Below, piece after piece: positions 57,201 to 63,250 of a DNA stretch of 64,000 bases. The stretch covers positions 92,908 through 156,907 of the forward strand of contig JANBQC010000005.1 of the NCBI GenBank assembly GCA_027576995.1, written 5' to 3'. Below the pieces are notes generated by a model that worked only from the letters and a program-made list of their open reading frames with translations, searched no databases and was not told where the DNA came from. Positions within the stretch are counted from its first letter, which is position 1, and every line of letters begins with the position of its first letter. The stretch comes from Dimargaris cristalligena. Taxonomy: Eukaryota > Kickxellomycota > Dimargaritomycetes > Dimargaritales > Dimargaritaceae. The position numbers and the translations under genes were made by a program.

Positions 57201-59282
57201 CGTCGTTCCCAGCGCGCGTCGCAATCCAATATTTCCAAAGGTCAATTAAGCCCACAGAATGGGCAGCAAGGGGTGTCGCAGTCCACGTCCGCCTCCAACA
57301 AGTCGACGTCGCAAGTGAGCTCAGCCCAGCGGGCTGCCTTAGGGCCCGGTTCCCGGACCAAGCATTTGATTTCCAGTGTCCAGGCCGAAGTGGGGTCGTC
57401 CTTCGCCTCAGGCAAAGTGTCGGGCCCGCCCCACGGTAACCCAGAGCCTGAAGTGGGCGGATCCGCCGAGCCGGCTAAACCTGTTGAACCAGCTGTACCT
57501 GTTCAGGCCTCGCCCGCCGTTAGTGCTCCCCGTTCGGCCAAGTTGTCCCGATCCTCGTCGTCGCCGGCCCAACCGGCTAAAGAAACATCCGTGCCCTCTC
57601 CCGTCACTTCAGCCTCGGTCCAAAAACCCCGACCTGAAGCCGCTTCCCCTGCCCCCGCGTCTACTAAGTCGGCCCAGCGGGCGGAGCCCAGTCCCCCGAA
57701 ATTCCCGGAGTTTCCGAAACCGACTCCCGTCTTTAGCCGACCCATGAGCGAAGCGGCCCCGACCGTACCGTCGCCCCAGGCGGGGAGCAAACCGACCACT
57801 CCCCGGATCCACATTTCAACCCGCTCCAATTTCCCCGAACGTTCAACTCCACCGGCCACGGGTGGGCCACCCCCCCCTCCTCCCACAGAGCCACCCACTA
57901 ACCAGCGAACATCACCCCCTTCCTCCTCCTCCTCCTCCTCCTCGTCGTCTTCGTCTTCCAGTCGCGCTAGTCGGGTCTCCTCCGTCCCTCCGGCCCCCAC
58001 CAATCCGCCGGCTGAAGAAGTTGCAGCACCACCATCACCGGTTCCTGCACAGCCGTCATTCACGGCGTTTCCCGGTCCGTTGCGTACCTCTTACGCTGCG
58101 TTCACCAAGAGTTATACCTCCTTCCGGGCGCCGTCGGCGGGGTCGCGGACCAGCCAGCCGGCGACTCCTAAGCTGCCGGACGCGGCGTCGTTACCTAGTC
58201 TAACCGACGCCTCGGGTCGCTCAACCCCTGTGACCGAGGCTGGGCTGCATGCCGGTACCCCTCCACCGGTCGACCGAGGCATCTCGTCAGCGGACCCTAT
58301 GGACCGGCTGGCCAGTTGCATCAGCATTCCAATCCACCAGACCCTGAATGACCCCGAGGAAATCCCCATCAAGAATACCCCGGAGGACGAGGTCCCGCCT
58401 TACACCTCCTGCCACGACTATAGCGCTATGTCCCCGCCCGCGTTCTCACCCTCCTATACCCCGTATTCCGGGTCCCAGTTTCTCCGGTCGTTTGCGGATC
58501 TCGCGGCGGGCATCAGCCCCTTCCAGTCCCAGCCCAGCCAGGAGGACTTTCTAGGCAGTCGGTTCTACGGCAAACCCCCATCGGGTTTTAACGGCGACGG
58601 GCCTGGCTTCTCCAATCCGTTTAGTTCCTTCGGCTCGCCCCAGGGGGAAGCGCCTACCGCAGGCGGCGGGGATGGTCATGGTGGTGGTGACGGTGGGTCT
58701 CCGCCTTTGGCCAACTGTTGCGGCGATGCCAACGACAACTCGCACTTTAGTCGGCATGGCTCGGCTTTCCGCTCGGGCTTGGGGGCCTTTGGCGACAACC
58801 ACGATGGCAGTATGCCGGGTCCCCCCCGGGGTTTCCGTCCGTCGTGGTCACACCACTCGTTCAACGCGGGCCTATCCCCTCCCGGACCTGCCCGGCAAGG
58901 TGGATTCGCCTATTACTCCAGCTTCAGTCGCGAATCAGTCGGCGCATCGGTCGTGGAACGCAGTTCGTCGTGGCAAACCCAAGAGGAGATTGACGTGACC
59001 AACCCGACGGCACCCTTCCCGCGGGCCACTGGCGGCGCACGAGGCCCCCCAAGCACCGGAAGCACCCGTAGTAGTGCGGACTCGGTGGAGTTACCCCCAG
59101 TCGACAAGTCTGATTCCCTGGTTCAGTCGGCCATTCTCGCCGAACTCGACGAAGGGACCAAGCAATTGATGAATATGGGGTACTCCGATTACGACTACGT
59201 ATACGGGGTTCTCAAGCAGTGCGGCGGCGATACCGACCTGGCCATGATGCGGCTGTTACACACGCGCTCGCAGTCGTCGTAG
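45276..59282 (+). CDS. Giant PB1-UBA protein with a 34-residue repeat array (NBR1/p62-like architecture)
   Basis: This single 14-kb exon encodes 4668 aa. Residues 2-87 form a PB1 domain. It starts L-Q-L-T-F-R-S-V-V-R-K-F and has the acidic OPCA-type stretch Y-L-Q-Y-E-D-E-E-G-E-L-I. The T-W-x-x-M/I motif and spacing match the NBR1 PB1 closely. Having both a basic and an acidic face suggests head-to-tail polymerisation. Residues 4622-4664 form a UBA domain (L-M-N-M-G-Y...G-G-D-T-D-L-A-M-M-R-L-L), which would bind ubiquitin. PB1 at one end and UBA at the other is the plan of the selective-autophagy receptors NBR1 and p62. I see no ZZ zinc finger or FW domain. Between them lies a Ser/Pro/Ala-rich disordered region with a 34-residue tandem array (1042-2380). 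A few helical islands (about 3125-3170, 3430-3480, 3820-3890), a serine run (about 4216-4230) and a Gly/Phe-rich segment follow. F-N-V-L (about 3436) is a possible LC3-interacting motif. ATG 45276 is chosen because the PB1 fold begins there; the frame upstream has no ATG. Confidence 0.88.
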   Translation: MPFALQLTFRSVVRKFVFNDDTELTWDAMDHNVRSLFHIDFPFYLQYEDEEGELITCSSTFELREIIPLLDPTGARCLRLTVIPLNVRSRATFNRVHHYTNEYSDGPSSFSSLDSSLESLLQHHNQPPVASTLLARAAATQANRLRGRSQGQPRPPAGTQPIASNDPARWPMVGARIIPSGVERSARRKTVPTISISTPNLPTHWNRSDSTESSFFDSIVAEEGNIPAPMSPPMESAGLVASSFHGSSRRLNLATTDPDLQDIENSIDLLTQKASMVLDMAGPEPLVTSMLNDADPAEPLDSVIPAELPPTVVDTPAAAARSRSHSQQPSRTASLAQLDTVVQPEPLASIEPKASSVHASRSLLADPVSAVPSPHISPQNSGGRLASAVPSVHASRSQLAQVEVDEGAAPIPEPSTSRVSVKSTHSSAPVPPEDAPPPSAPRSRTSVVAEPLAEPTAPVSPPHGSTHQSPQPSSLPKAGAEQSARMSRSQLEQPGDAVHKHSNASLVKDTSIAEEPAAEPTGNISLTQSQISDLVLSPRTPIRMDSQPPSLRQSRASLVDPAASPKIRSRRSSGRPSPSLKASRHSLSKRNSPTRSQSRVNLPASPAPGRSGTHAAEEAQPASESVNPAPVQGTGSGHFRASQSNVSRVSLAGLEAVSTPRLSRHDSATELALAESPPPVKVDDEALLPDQPAPPEVQASGASQPVSRASLANRSVVQPGTPPITVADPVSRAASRVSLAEMIASQAPTPANRSVVAAGDSGPVPSAASRHPSMDKQVDSRPVTPPMTEAVRRSYSHLSESPPPVPDELALESESPHLAASLMSIEDGVDQVTSGLQPVAAAANSTPEDILEPLPVEADSGVQPEVLSPSRPTSGRRSQASRVSLVPSKQPSRVPTAAASPALPPAAIMVTPISPVCQGGEVESALPPVIQASRGSMATSKPATRPPTAVPSPALVPVTEATGVAEPGEVVEPVPTASHTASRPSVAPSKQASQVPSAVLSPTLPPTVGVPVPEGGSLAPEPGFASNHAVTHVSLVRSRSASRQPTAAPSPALAPAEPTEVLGVSRHSLAPSKQASRQPTAAPSPALVPAEPAEVLQASRQSLALSKQASRQPTSAPSPALTPTDPAEEPEVSHHSPVPSKQASRQPTAAPSPALVPAEPVEVLHASHHSLAQSKPVSRQPTAAPSPALAPTGVVEVHPASHHSPAASKQASRQPTAAPSPILAAATETSVLETSYHSLALSKPVSRQPTGAPSPALVPTEPAEVLQASRQSLALSKQASRQPTAAPSPVLAPTEQAEALGSSRHSLVPPKQASRQPTATPSPALAPTGPIETIEASHHSIALSRHTSRQPTAAPSTAFVPTEPAEVLQASRQSLAQSKQASRQPTAAPSPVLAPAEAIEVLQASQHSIVRSRSASRQPTAVPSPALAPTDVVGTLEESHHSLAPSKQASQQRTAAPSPALVPTEPAEVLQASHHSLTPSKQTSRQPTAAPSPVIVPADVAEVRPASHHSPATSKQASRQPTAAPSPLLAPAESAEVLQASHHSLIPSKPTSRQPTTAPSSAMAPADVVEVHPASHHSLAASKQASRQPTAAPSPLLAATTEAPVLESSSHSLALSKQASRQPTAALSPALAPTAATEALEASHHSLAAAKQASRQPTAAPLPVLPPTEPAEFLRASQHSIAQSNHASRQPTAAPSPALVPTESVEVLQVSHHSLAQSKQVSRQVTAAPSPALAPAEVAEPLEAGHHSPALSRHASRQPTAAPSPALAPNDAPEAIASHHPLAPSKQTSRLPTATPSPALVPTEPVETLQASRHSLALSRQVSRQPTATPSPALAPVEPNEVLEASQHSLAASKQASRLPTAVPSPALAPTEPVEILEASHHSLAQSKPVSRQPTAVPSPTIAPADVAEIRPASHHSVAASKQPSRQPTAAPSPALVPTEPVQVLQASQHSIAPSPILAAATDAPVLEASHHSLAPFKHASRQPTAALSPALVPTEPAEVLPASHPSIAQSKQASRLPTAAPSPALVPTEAVETLEASHHSLSLSKQASRQPTAAPSPVLGPAAEAQVLEASHHSPALSRQASRQPTAAPSPALARTEPAEVLEGSHHSHVLSKQASRQPTAASSPVLAPAEPVEVLQASHHSIARSRQVSRQPTAAPSPAMVPADVAEVRPASHHSPAASKQASRQPTAAPSPALVPTEPAEVLQASRESLTPSKQASRQPTAAPSPLLAPAEPTESVEILQASRQSLAQSKPVSRQPTATPSPALAPADVAKVRSASHHSPAASKQASRQPTAAEILLASRQSLAQSKQASRQPTAAPSPALAPIEPTEPFGVSHHSLAPSKQASRQPTTAPSPALAPAATVPAPVTSHHSLAPSKPVSRVPTAQPSPARSHDGGAPPLDAVPASSSPGVRGSAVGSPTAQSIAAGLPPLSRAASHKVSSGVMPVVEPIARSRSQSKSASPVVAAQERVSAEVSAAHLSRASLVDPNRSAERSTAGSKRTSVARTPPTLVQAARFSVSSLQLDHEEIPVPVVQEAVSPPRSAIAAPQLARRVSRTPSTGSRVDDQLTPAQPPSAKPSGPSSPAAAAVVETSAAEPPPPAEPGSAPVAGAAPAAPSSHLASRSRLSSRHASVVRLPSIAEEIFAAAHQVVEGETELSPVSVQSAVLVAADFARVPLSAPRTPAEPELQPVAIPAVPMSKSTSEVGTPIVSTLSLQQRLDAIRNISGPASGGMPATASAEPSASVAQSRRPTAPVSSASPIAPLPTQPPVLSQSASRTSAKEVSRVADEAPALVTESPVEVDATASRVSRVASATMSKVPSKAPSVAPTQPTFPTSNPVAEVTSLHATPAVSANRSQANFATTDTPAPVSQSASAPAVATDMALVSQTTSHTGVAPVAAVAGSASSRSSHIRAAMSPLSRSIEKIRSIAHSVKGSSPSTSLLRRQQPLSGAAPASAAIDGDGVPPPATEPTSPAAAGPVQAHLSHSSMKRTTTAERIESITRPSVAELSAKFSQSQVNTGATGGLATNVSTKGSKPVSVAQPISTQATPAKPSSVGSQASAVRLADSAEASPPAVLEEPPVISKPHSEERTPSMIQSPVWKPKDVTQKIPPVAAQDAATLYGSMESLAAVSNASFTASQIIEKEEQLQALRAILVDLSKSLAHLHPELPPSKTASASAAVVEPVGDEAAVLAEGDAPSRGSRQHSQSAVPADAPAVMSTTGKVSERASATGSLTAPPAEELSPPRLGPTSDGVSSVHTVTPARSPPPVPASASRRLSGKASPADPTLTVDAAGVQMAELVQSPAAKPASRVPSTGPSAPRTAELVKSPSATAPTEPSPASALTAASHAQSKQPIATPNPLPVSCPPMERKTSSHTAAKVTPPNFSKSRLSIPSVQITSPGGSQLPSGSNSTRSTASQVQSPQVAPVNQPDVLSQSFNVLDGSLADQQLADEEQEAISQAVATAEAALASVSALASAIQSAASRPGPSPMADRAPSAASMASQVPSSTNTLRRAANMPLPLSKSVSAISSRIASPRLSARKSASQPGSAAEPEVTHPTETLHATSIIRGDNIVEFNGDCSMTDHNTVLSQLDPHLVATTHAAGFPLPPSHTGSFISVQGNYTTRRSAMPSPALPPQGLSSSRIPTMHHPGGLTQSFVANIALPSSATSIRSGPVSRTNSVVPPLVVNDEEEAPTIVVQGSPPHSIAPQPEPVQAVALSRSGSRAQSMAKTPSVMGTPQLAANIPLPSSRATTVAEKAVLVEPTRAPSQPGSRIPSVKSVAEPPVVVEAPASSNEPPAPGPPADDTAPREPDPAVVFDRPPLDEFLDMDALAIPLVVDELVEQLHDVTTKLNSLIEDHPALVEPITDVIRRVQNTVLNSLDHVTRSTLASAAHTAAVSRSTSASLRRAEPNRHTEAHPPATVSSLALEPPALKSPSRTRSKLHQVQTGTLATPAIPEEGSATKFEPNAAEPPLVALGRRSQRASQSNISKGQLSPQNGQQGVSQSTSASNKSTSQVSSAQRAALGPGSRTKHLISSVQAEVGSSFASGKVSGPPHGNPEPEVGGSAEPAKPVEPAVPVQASPAVSAPRSAKLSRSSSSPAQPAKETSVPSPVTSASVQKPRPEAASPAPASTKSAQRAEPSPPKFPEFPKPTPVFSRPMSEAAPTVPSPQAGSKPTTPRIHISTRSNFPERSTPPATGGPPPPPPTEPPTNQRTSPPSSSSSSSSSSSSSSRASRVSSVPPAPTNPPAEEVAAPPSPVPAQPSFTAFPGPLRTSYAAFTKSYTSFRAPSAGSRTSQPATPKLPDAASLPSLTDASGRSTPVTEAGLHAGTPPPVDRGISSADPMDRLASCISIPIHQTLNDPEEIPIKNTPEDEVPPYTSCHDYSAMSPPAFSPSYTPYSGSQFLRSFADLAAGISPFQSQPSQEDFLGSRFYGKPPSGFNGDGPGFSNPFSSFGSPQGEAPTAGGGDGHGGGDGGSPPLANCCGDANDNSHFSRHGSAFRSGLGAFGDNHDGSMPGPPRGFRPSWSHHSFNAGLSPPGPARQGGFAYYSSFSRESVGASVVERSSSWQTQEEIDVTNPTAPFPRATGGARGPPSTGSTRSSADSVELPPVDKSDSLVQSAILAELDEGTKQLMNMGYSDYDYVYGVLKQCGGDTDLAMMRLLHTRSQSS
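48399..52450 (+). repeat. 102-bp tandem repeat array, about 39 copies, in frame
   Basis: Each unit encodes 34 residues with a first half like SRQPTAAPSPALAP and a second half like EVLQASHHSLAPSKQA. I count 39 copies from 48399 to 52415 plus a partial 40th. Most are exactly 102 bp. Exceptions keep frame: one of 33 residues, one of 37, one of 23, and one fused copy of 56. Copies differ at many third positions. Upstream (about 47900-48390) are decayed relatives such as S-K-Q-P-S-R-V-P-T. Confidence 0.97.
57921..57965 (+). repeat. Serine-coding TCC microsatellite
   Basis: Seven TCC codons pass into mixed TCG/TCT serine codons, giving about 15 serines in a row. The mixed codons suggest an older, partly decayed expansion. 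Confidence 0.9.
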
Positions 59283-60190
59283 TTACTAGACTATGTAGTT
59301 TGTAGCTTTGTTTGCCGAATGGCACGAACCAGCCGTCCATTCCTCTACTTTGTGCCCCATTTGAAACCTGTTCCTTTGTCAACGAAATACCTATTCTATT
59401 AAAGACTGTCAATATTTTTGTATCAGTTTAATACTTTGCAGCCCGAACCTCCGGTCCTGCTATTCCTTTAACATACAGTGCCTAATAAACCCCGTAATGG
59501 CCGTCCTTCACTGCCTATACTATTCCCTGTATAAGCCCAACCACGACCAAATGCTTGGAGACCCTTTTCTTGCAAATGGCGAATCCCCATTTCGGAAGTT
59601 AGGCCCCATTCGCCCGTGTCAGTTTTATTGCTTTAGCCCTAAAGACCTATTCGTCCGAACATTCGGAGTTGCTCTACCCTGTTTGGACATTGGCACATGT
59701 GCCCTTGCCGATTTGACCTTTCCAATCTTTATGCCATCAGCCTAACGGGGTGGCCTATTCCAATTGTATAGATAGGACTTGTTGGCCATTGCTACTACTC
59801 CAGGGACATGTTTACACTCACCCTTCTATAACCAGTAGCTATATATTATCAAACAAATACTGGGCCATAGTGGGTTAATTCATGACAATCAATTTAAATT
59901 CCCAACCAGCAAACAATAAAATAGCTATGGAATGGTCTTGCAACCGCGCGGTGAGTCCCCGTTCCGACAATCCCCACTGTCACGTGACCAGAGGCTGCCC
60001 AGGCCCACACGGAGTGGAGCTCGGGCAATAGCCATCGTCGCGAAAACCACGGCCAAACAGGAAGTATAAAATAACCTAAAACAACCCGAAAAGGGGAAAA
60101 AATCGTGTTTCAATAAAATACTAATATAAACTTTACTAATTTGTTTCTACCAGGGAAGTTCCCAATATTTCCCTCTCCCCACTCGGATAA
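59283..60190. other. Spacer after the PB1-UBA gene, with LTR-like copy B
   Basis: AATAAA at 59484-59489 may end the PB1-UBA transcript. The frame at 59497-59745 has no recognisable features. The end of the spacer holds the second LTR-like copy. Confidence 0.6.
60060..60190 (+). repeat. LTR-like dispersed element, copy B
   Basis: This copy shares TATAAAA (60065), the identical 17-mer (60106-60122) and TCCCCACTCGGA (60176-60187) with copy A. Spacings are 41 and 70 nt, against 40 and 79 in copy A. CCAGGCCCACAC also occurs near both copies (about 11761 and 59998), at different distances. Confidence 0.45.
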
Positions 60191-61139
60191 AAGCACTACT
60201 GGTAATTACCCTGGTCCACTGTAACCCTCCCCCCCATTACAGTCTGATATCATGTGTATGTGGATAACAGTACAATATCACTAGGTGGGAATGTAATTAA
60301 TCATATATGGCCTATCAGTGGTGAGAAATTAAGAAGTTTAGCATGGTAATATAATATCTGTAATGATATATGAGTTTAGAGAGAACCTCACTTCATTCAA
60401 TGTCAATGTTGGTGTTAAGATGAAGGTTTATTTGAGGTATAGGAAAATAATAGGTAAAAATAAGGAAACAAGTAGAAAAACTAGAACAGTGATGGTGTGG
60501 AATGCTGGGGGTGATGGTGATTGTCGTTTTTCAATGTCCACTGAGGAAGTTCTTTTGTAAGGAATTGATTATGGTTACTGAAAGCAAGACATGGTTATGG
60601 TGTGTTGTGGTGGAGCTGGGATACCCCGGAAGAATGTAAGGCAGCAATGACTCGAGCTGCTAAAAGATAATTAAAGAGATGCAGAGGGACACATTGATAG
60701 TATTATGCGCATTAGACAAGGGACATAAAACATCACATCTCAGAACTAAGATGTAGATGGTTAGTTAGCTTGCAGTCCATCATTAAGGATGTGGGTCAGA
60801 CTCATGGGATCAGGAGGCATAGGCAGAGAGCATTTAGTGAGTTCACGAGAGGCATGATGGCAGAAAATGTGGCAAACCCTATTGGCTAGGGTGTAAGTAT
60901 TATGTGGGGAGCAGGCCCCAAATATAAAGGGGCCCAGCCATGGGAGTTAGGACTTGGTACAAGTATGGTTTTCATAAAAGACCATAGCTCCAAGTGGGAG
61001 CTCAGCTTCAACAAAGGGTACAGAAGTGGCCTTATGCTTTAAGTGGCATTCTTGGGCTTTAGATCAAGTAGCAATGACTTCCCAGTATAATTCCTTGAAA
61101 TCTTTGGTAACAGATGGCCCTATAGTGATGTTAGTAGGG

Positions 61140-61790
61140 TAGAGGACTTTGGCAGGTAGTTGGGGGTTGAAGGAGTAGAGTACTAAGGAGGGCTCCTTCA
61201 GGGTTGCAGTGTGTATGCTCATGTGGTAGGTGAATAGGGCTTGTGGGAGGAATTCATCCCAGTCTTGTTGATGTTATTTGGTGAGTGGGCATAATTACTG
61301 GACCAGGGTACCATTGTACTTCTTGAGTTGGCCATTGGTTTATGGGTAGTATGGTGCTGAGATGTTGTGGTTAATGTTCAGGCATTCACATATACCATGT
61401 ATGAGATTGTTATCAAATTCATGCCCATTATCTGTTAAGATTTGGGTGGGGCAGCTGAATTGACAGACAATATTGGTAATGAAGAAGTCAATAACAAAAG
61501 GTGATGTTTTATCAGGTAATGCCTGAGCCTCAGGCCAAAAGGAGGAGAGATCCATTGCAGTGATGATGTACTGATTACCCATGGCCATTGGTTGTTCAAA
61601 TGGGTCTATAATGTTGAGTGCCACAGTGGAGAATGAATGTGACTCCAGCCAGGTATTTAGGGCAAGATAGTCACATCAGGGGTTACTTTTTTGGCAGTAG
61701 GGGCATTGAGCTATGAAGTTTCAGACTGATTGAGTGATCCCATGCCAGAAGTAGTGCCGTTGGATTAGATTGTCAGTTTTTGCAACACCT
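61140..61790 (-). pseudogene. Integrase remnant
   Basis: A zinc-finger-like H...C-P-Y-C-Q-K lies at about 61690-61780. The DDE core follows, with the conserved block around T-D-N-G-H-E-F (about 61420-61440) and the Y-Y-P...T-N-G-Q motif (about 61340). Then comes W-D-E-F-L-P-Q-A-L-F-T-Y (about 61230). Two of the three catalytic acids look lost: Asn stands at the first Asp position and Lys at the Glu position. In-frame stops interrupt the reading. Confidence 0.85.
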
Positions 61791-62129
61791 AGGTGGCCCA
61801 TAAGGGCAGAGCCATGGTATAATATAATAATATAGTTGGTGTCTTTTGCTCAAATGACACAGTGGAGTTTATTTAATCCTCAGTAAGTAATGTAAGGAGT
61901 ATTGTCCCCTCCAATGTTAAATAAAGGCACAGCAATACTGATTTAGGATGAGTCTTTAGGGGTTATATTTGATAGTAAGTATCCCATTTTGATAAAGCTT
62001 ACAGGGATATCAATGAGGTCTTTTAGGACCACTGGTTCATAGTCCCAGAACTTTAGGATGGGGAGGTTAGTTTATTTGGCAGTGAGGATGTGGTTGGTCA
62101 TGGGGGCCGGGGGATTCTATGGTATTTGA

Positions 62130-62300
62130 TATAAGACATTGGGAGCCAAGTTATCTGTCCCTTTTCTGTGGACAATGTCAAATGAGTATGGCTGGAGGTA
62201 CATTATCCATCAAGCAGACCTGCTAGTAGGCTCACAGGTATCCATAAGCCAGTGAAGGGTGGCATGGTCAGATTCAAAAGTGAAATGGGTCCTGTAGATA
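62130..62300 (-). pseudogene. RNase H remnant
   Basis: The minus strand reads F-E-S-D-H-A-T-L-H-W-L, then a stop, then Y-L-Q-P-Y-S-F-D-I-V-H-R-K-G. This matches the end of Ty3/gypsy RNase H, where the strand with S-D-H is followed by the Y-L-Q-x-F-x-F-x-I-x-x-R-x-G motif. Confidence 0.8.
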
Positions 62301-62577
62301 TAAATGAAAAAAATACTATACTAATGAAAGTAGAGGAAAAATGACTATACTTATTAGGTGCAGGGGCAGGGGCACATTCACTTATCAGGGGTGTACATCT
62401 GATAAGTGCAAAAAATAGATAACAAATTAAAGGTAGGTAAAAATGTGGTAAGTTCACCACACTCCCCCAGTCAAAGGTAGCATTCTTATGGAGGTGGAGG
62501 TGCAGTGGTCTTGTAGTTGTAGCTCATGTGGTAATGAATCAGTATAAATAATTAAAAAAGCCAAGGAATTGGCAGAC

Positions 62578-63250
62578 TCAGGTAATTGATATTAGAACAG
62601 GATGGTCATGAATTGCCATGGAACCTCTTTTGCTAGGGGAGATACCCTTGGCAGAGATGAGGTAGCTGAGATATTTAGTGGATAGGGACACTATAGAGAA
62701 CATACTAGTTTTTAATTTCATAGAGTTGGTGTCCAGGTGTCTAATGATATCCTGCAGATAGTATAAGTGTTTTTCAAAGGTGTTACTAAATATAAGTACA
62801 CCATTAATATAGACAATTACATAGTCCAGATCTTGGACATTAAGGGTAGATGCCATAGCCTATTGGAGTGTTGCAGGGGCATTAGTTAGCCCAAATGGCA
62901 TAAAAGTAAACTTAAAGTGTCTGAAAGGAGATATAAATGCTGTCTTTTCTTTGTCTTCTTGGCAGAGTGGGATTTGCCAGAACCCAGACATAGCATCAAG
63001 GGATGAGAGGTACTAGGCCTAGGAGAACAGGTCCAGGGCTTCTTCAACCTTGGGGAGGGGGTAGACATCCTATATGGCAATACTGTTAAGCTGGTGGTTA
63101 TCTATGCACATGTAGTAGTTTTGATCTTACTTTTTTGCCAGGACAATATGTATACTCTAGGGTGATTTGCTGTGTTGGATGACAACAGTATTAAGGGCTT
63201 TATGGAGCTCTTTATAAATTATTTGTTTCTCACCTGGGGAGAATTAACAG
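62578..63250 (-). pseudogene. Reverse transcriptase remnant
   Basis: In order on the minus strand, the fragments are C-I-D-N-H-Q-L-N, D-V-Y-P-L-P, L-D-A-M-S-G-F-W-Q-I-P, E-K-T-A-F, M-P-F-G-L-T-N-A-P-A-T and V-Y-I-N-G-V-L-I-F-S. These are the standard Ty3/gypsy RT blocks. The Y-x-D-D active site is altered to Y-I-N-G (about 62800), and at least five in-frame stops occur, several at positions where Trp or Gln codons are expected. Confidence 0.9.

Noticed and set aside
59497..59745. 82-codon open frame after the PB1-UBA gene
   Set aside because: It shows no recognisable features, AT-rich context and overlap with a probable 3' UTR.
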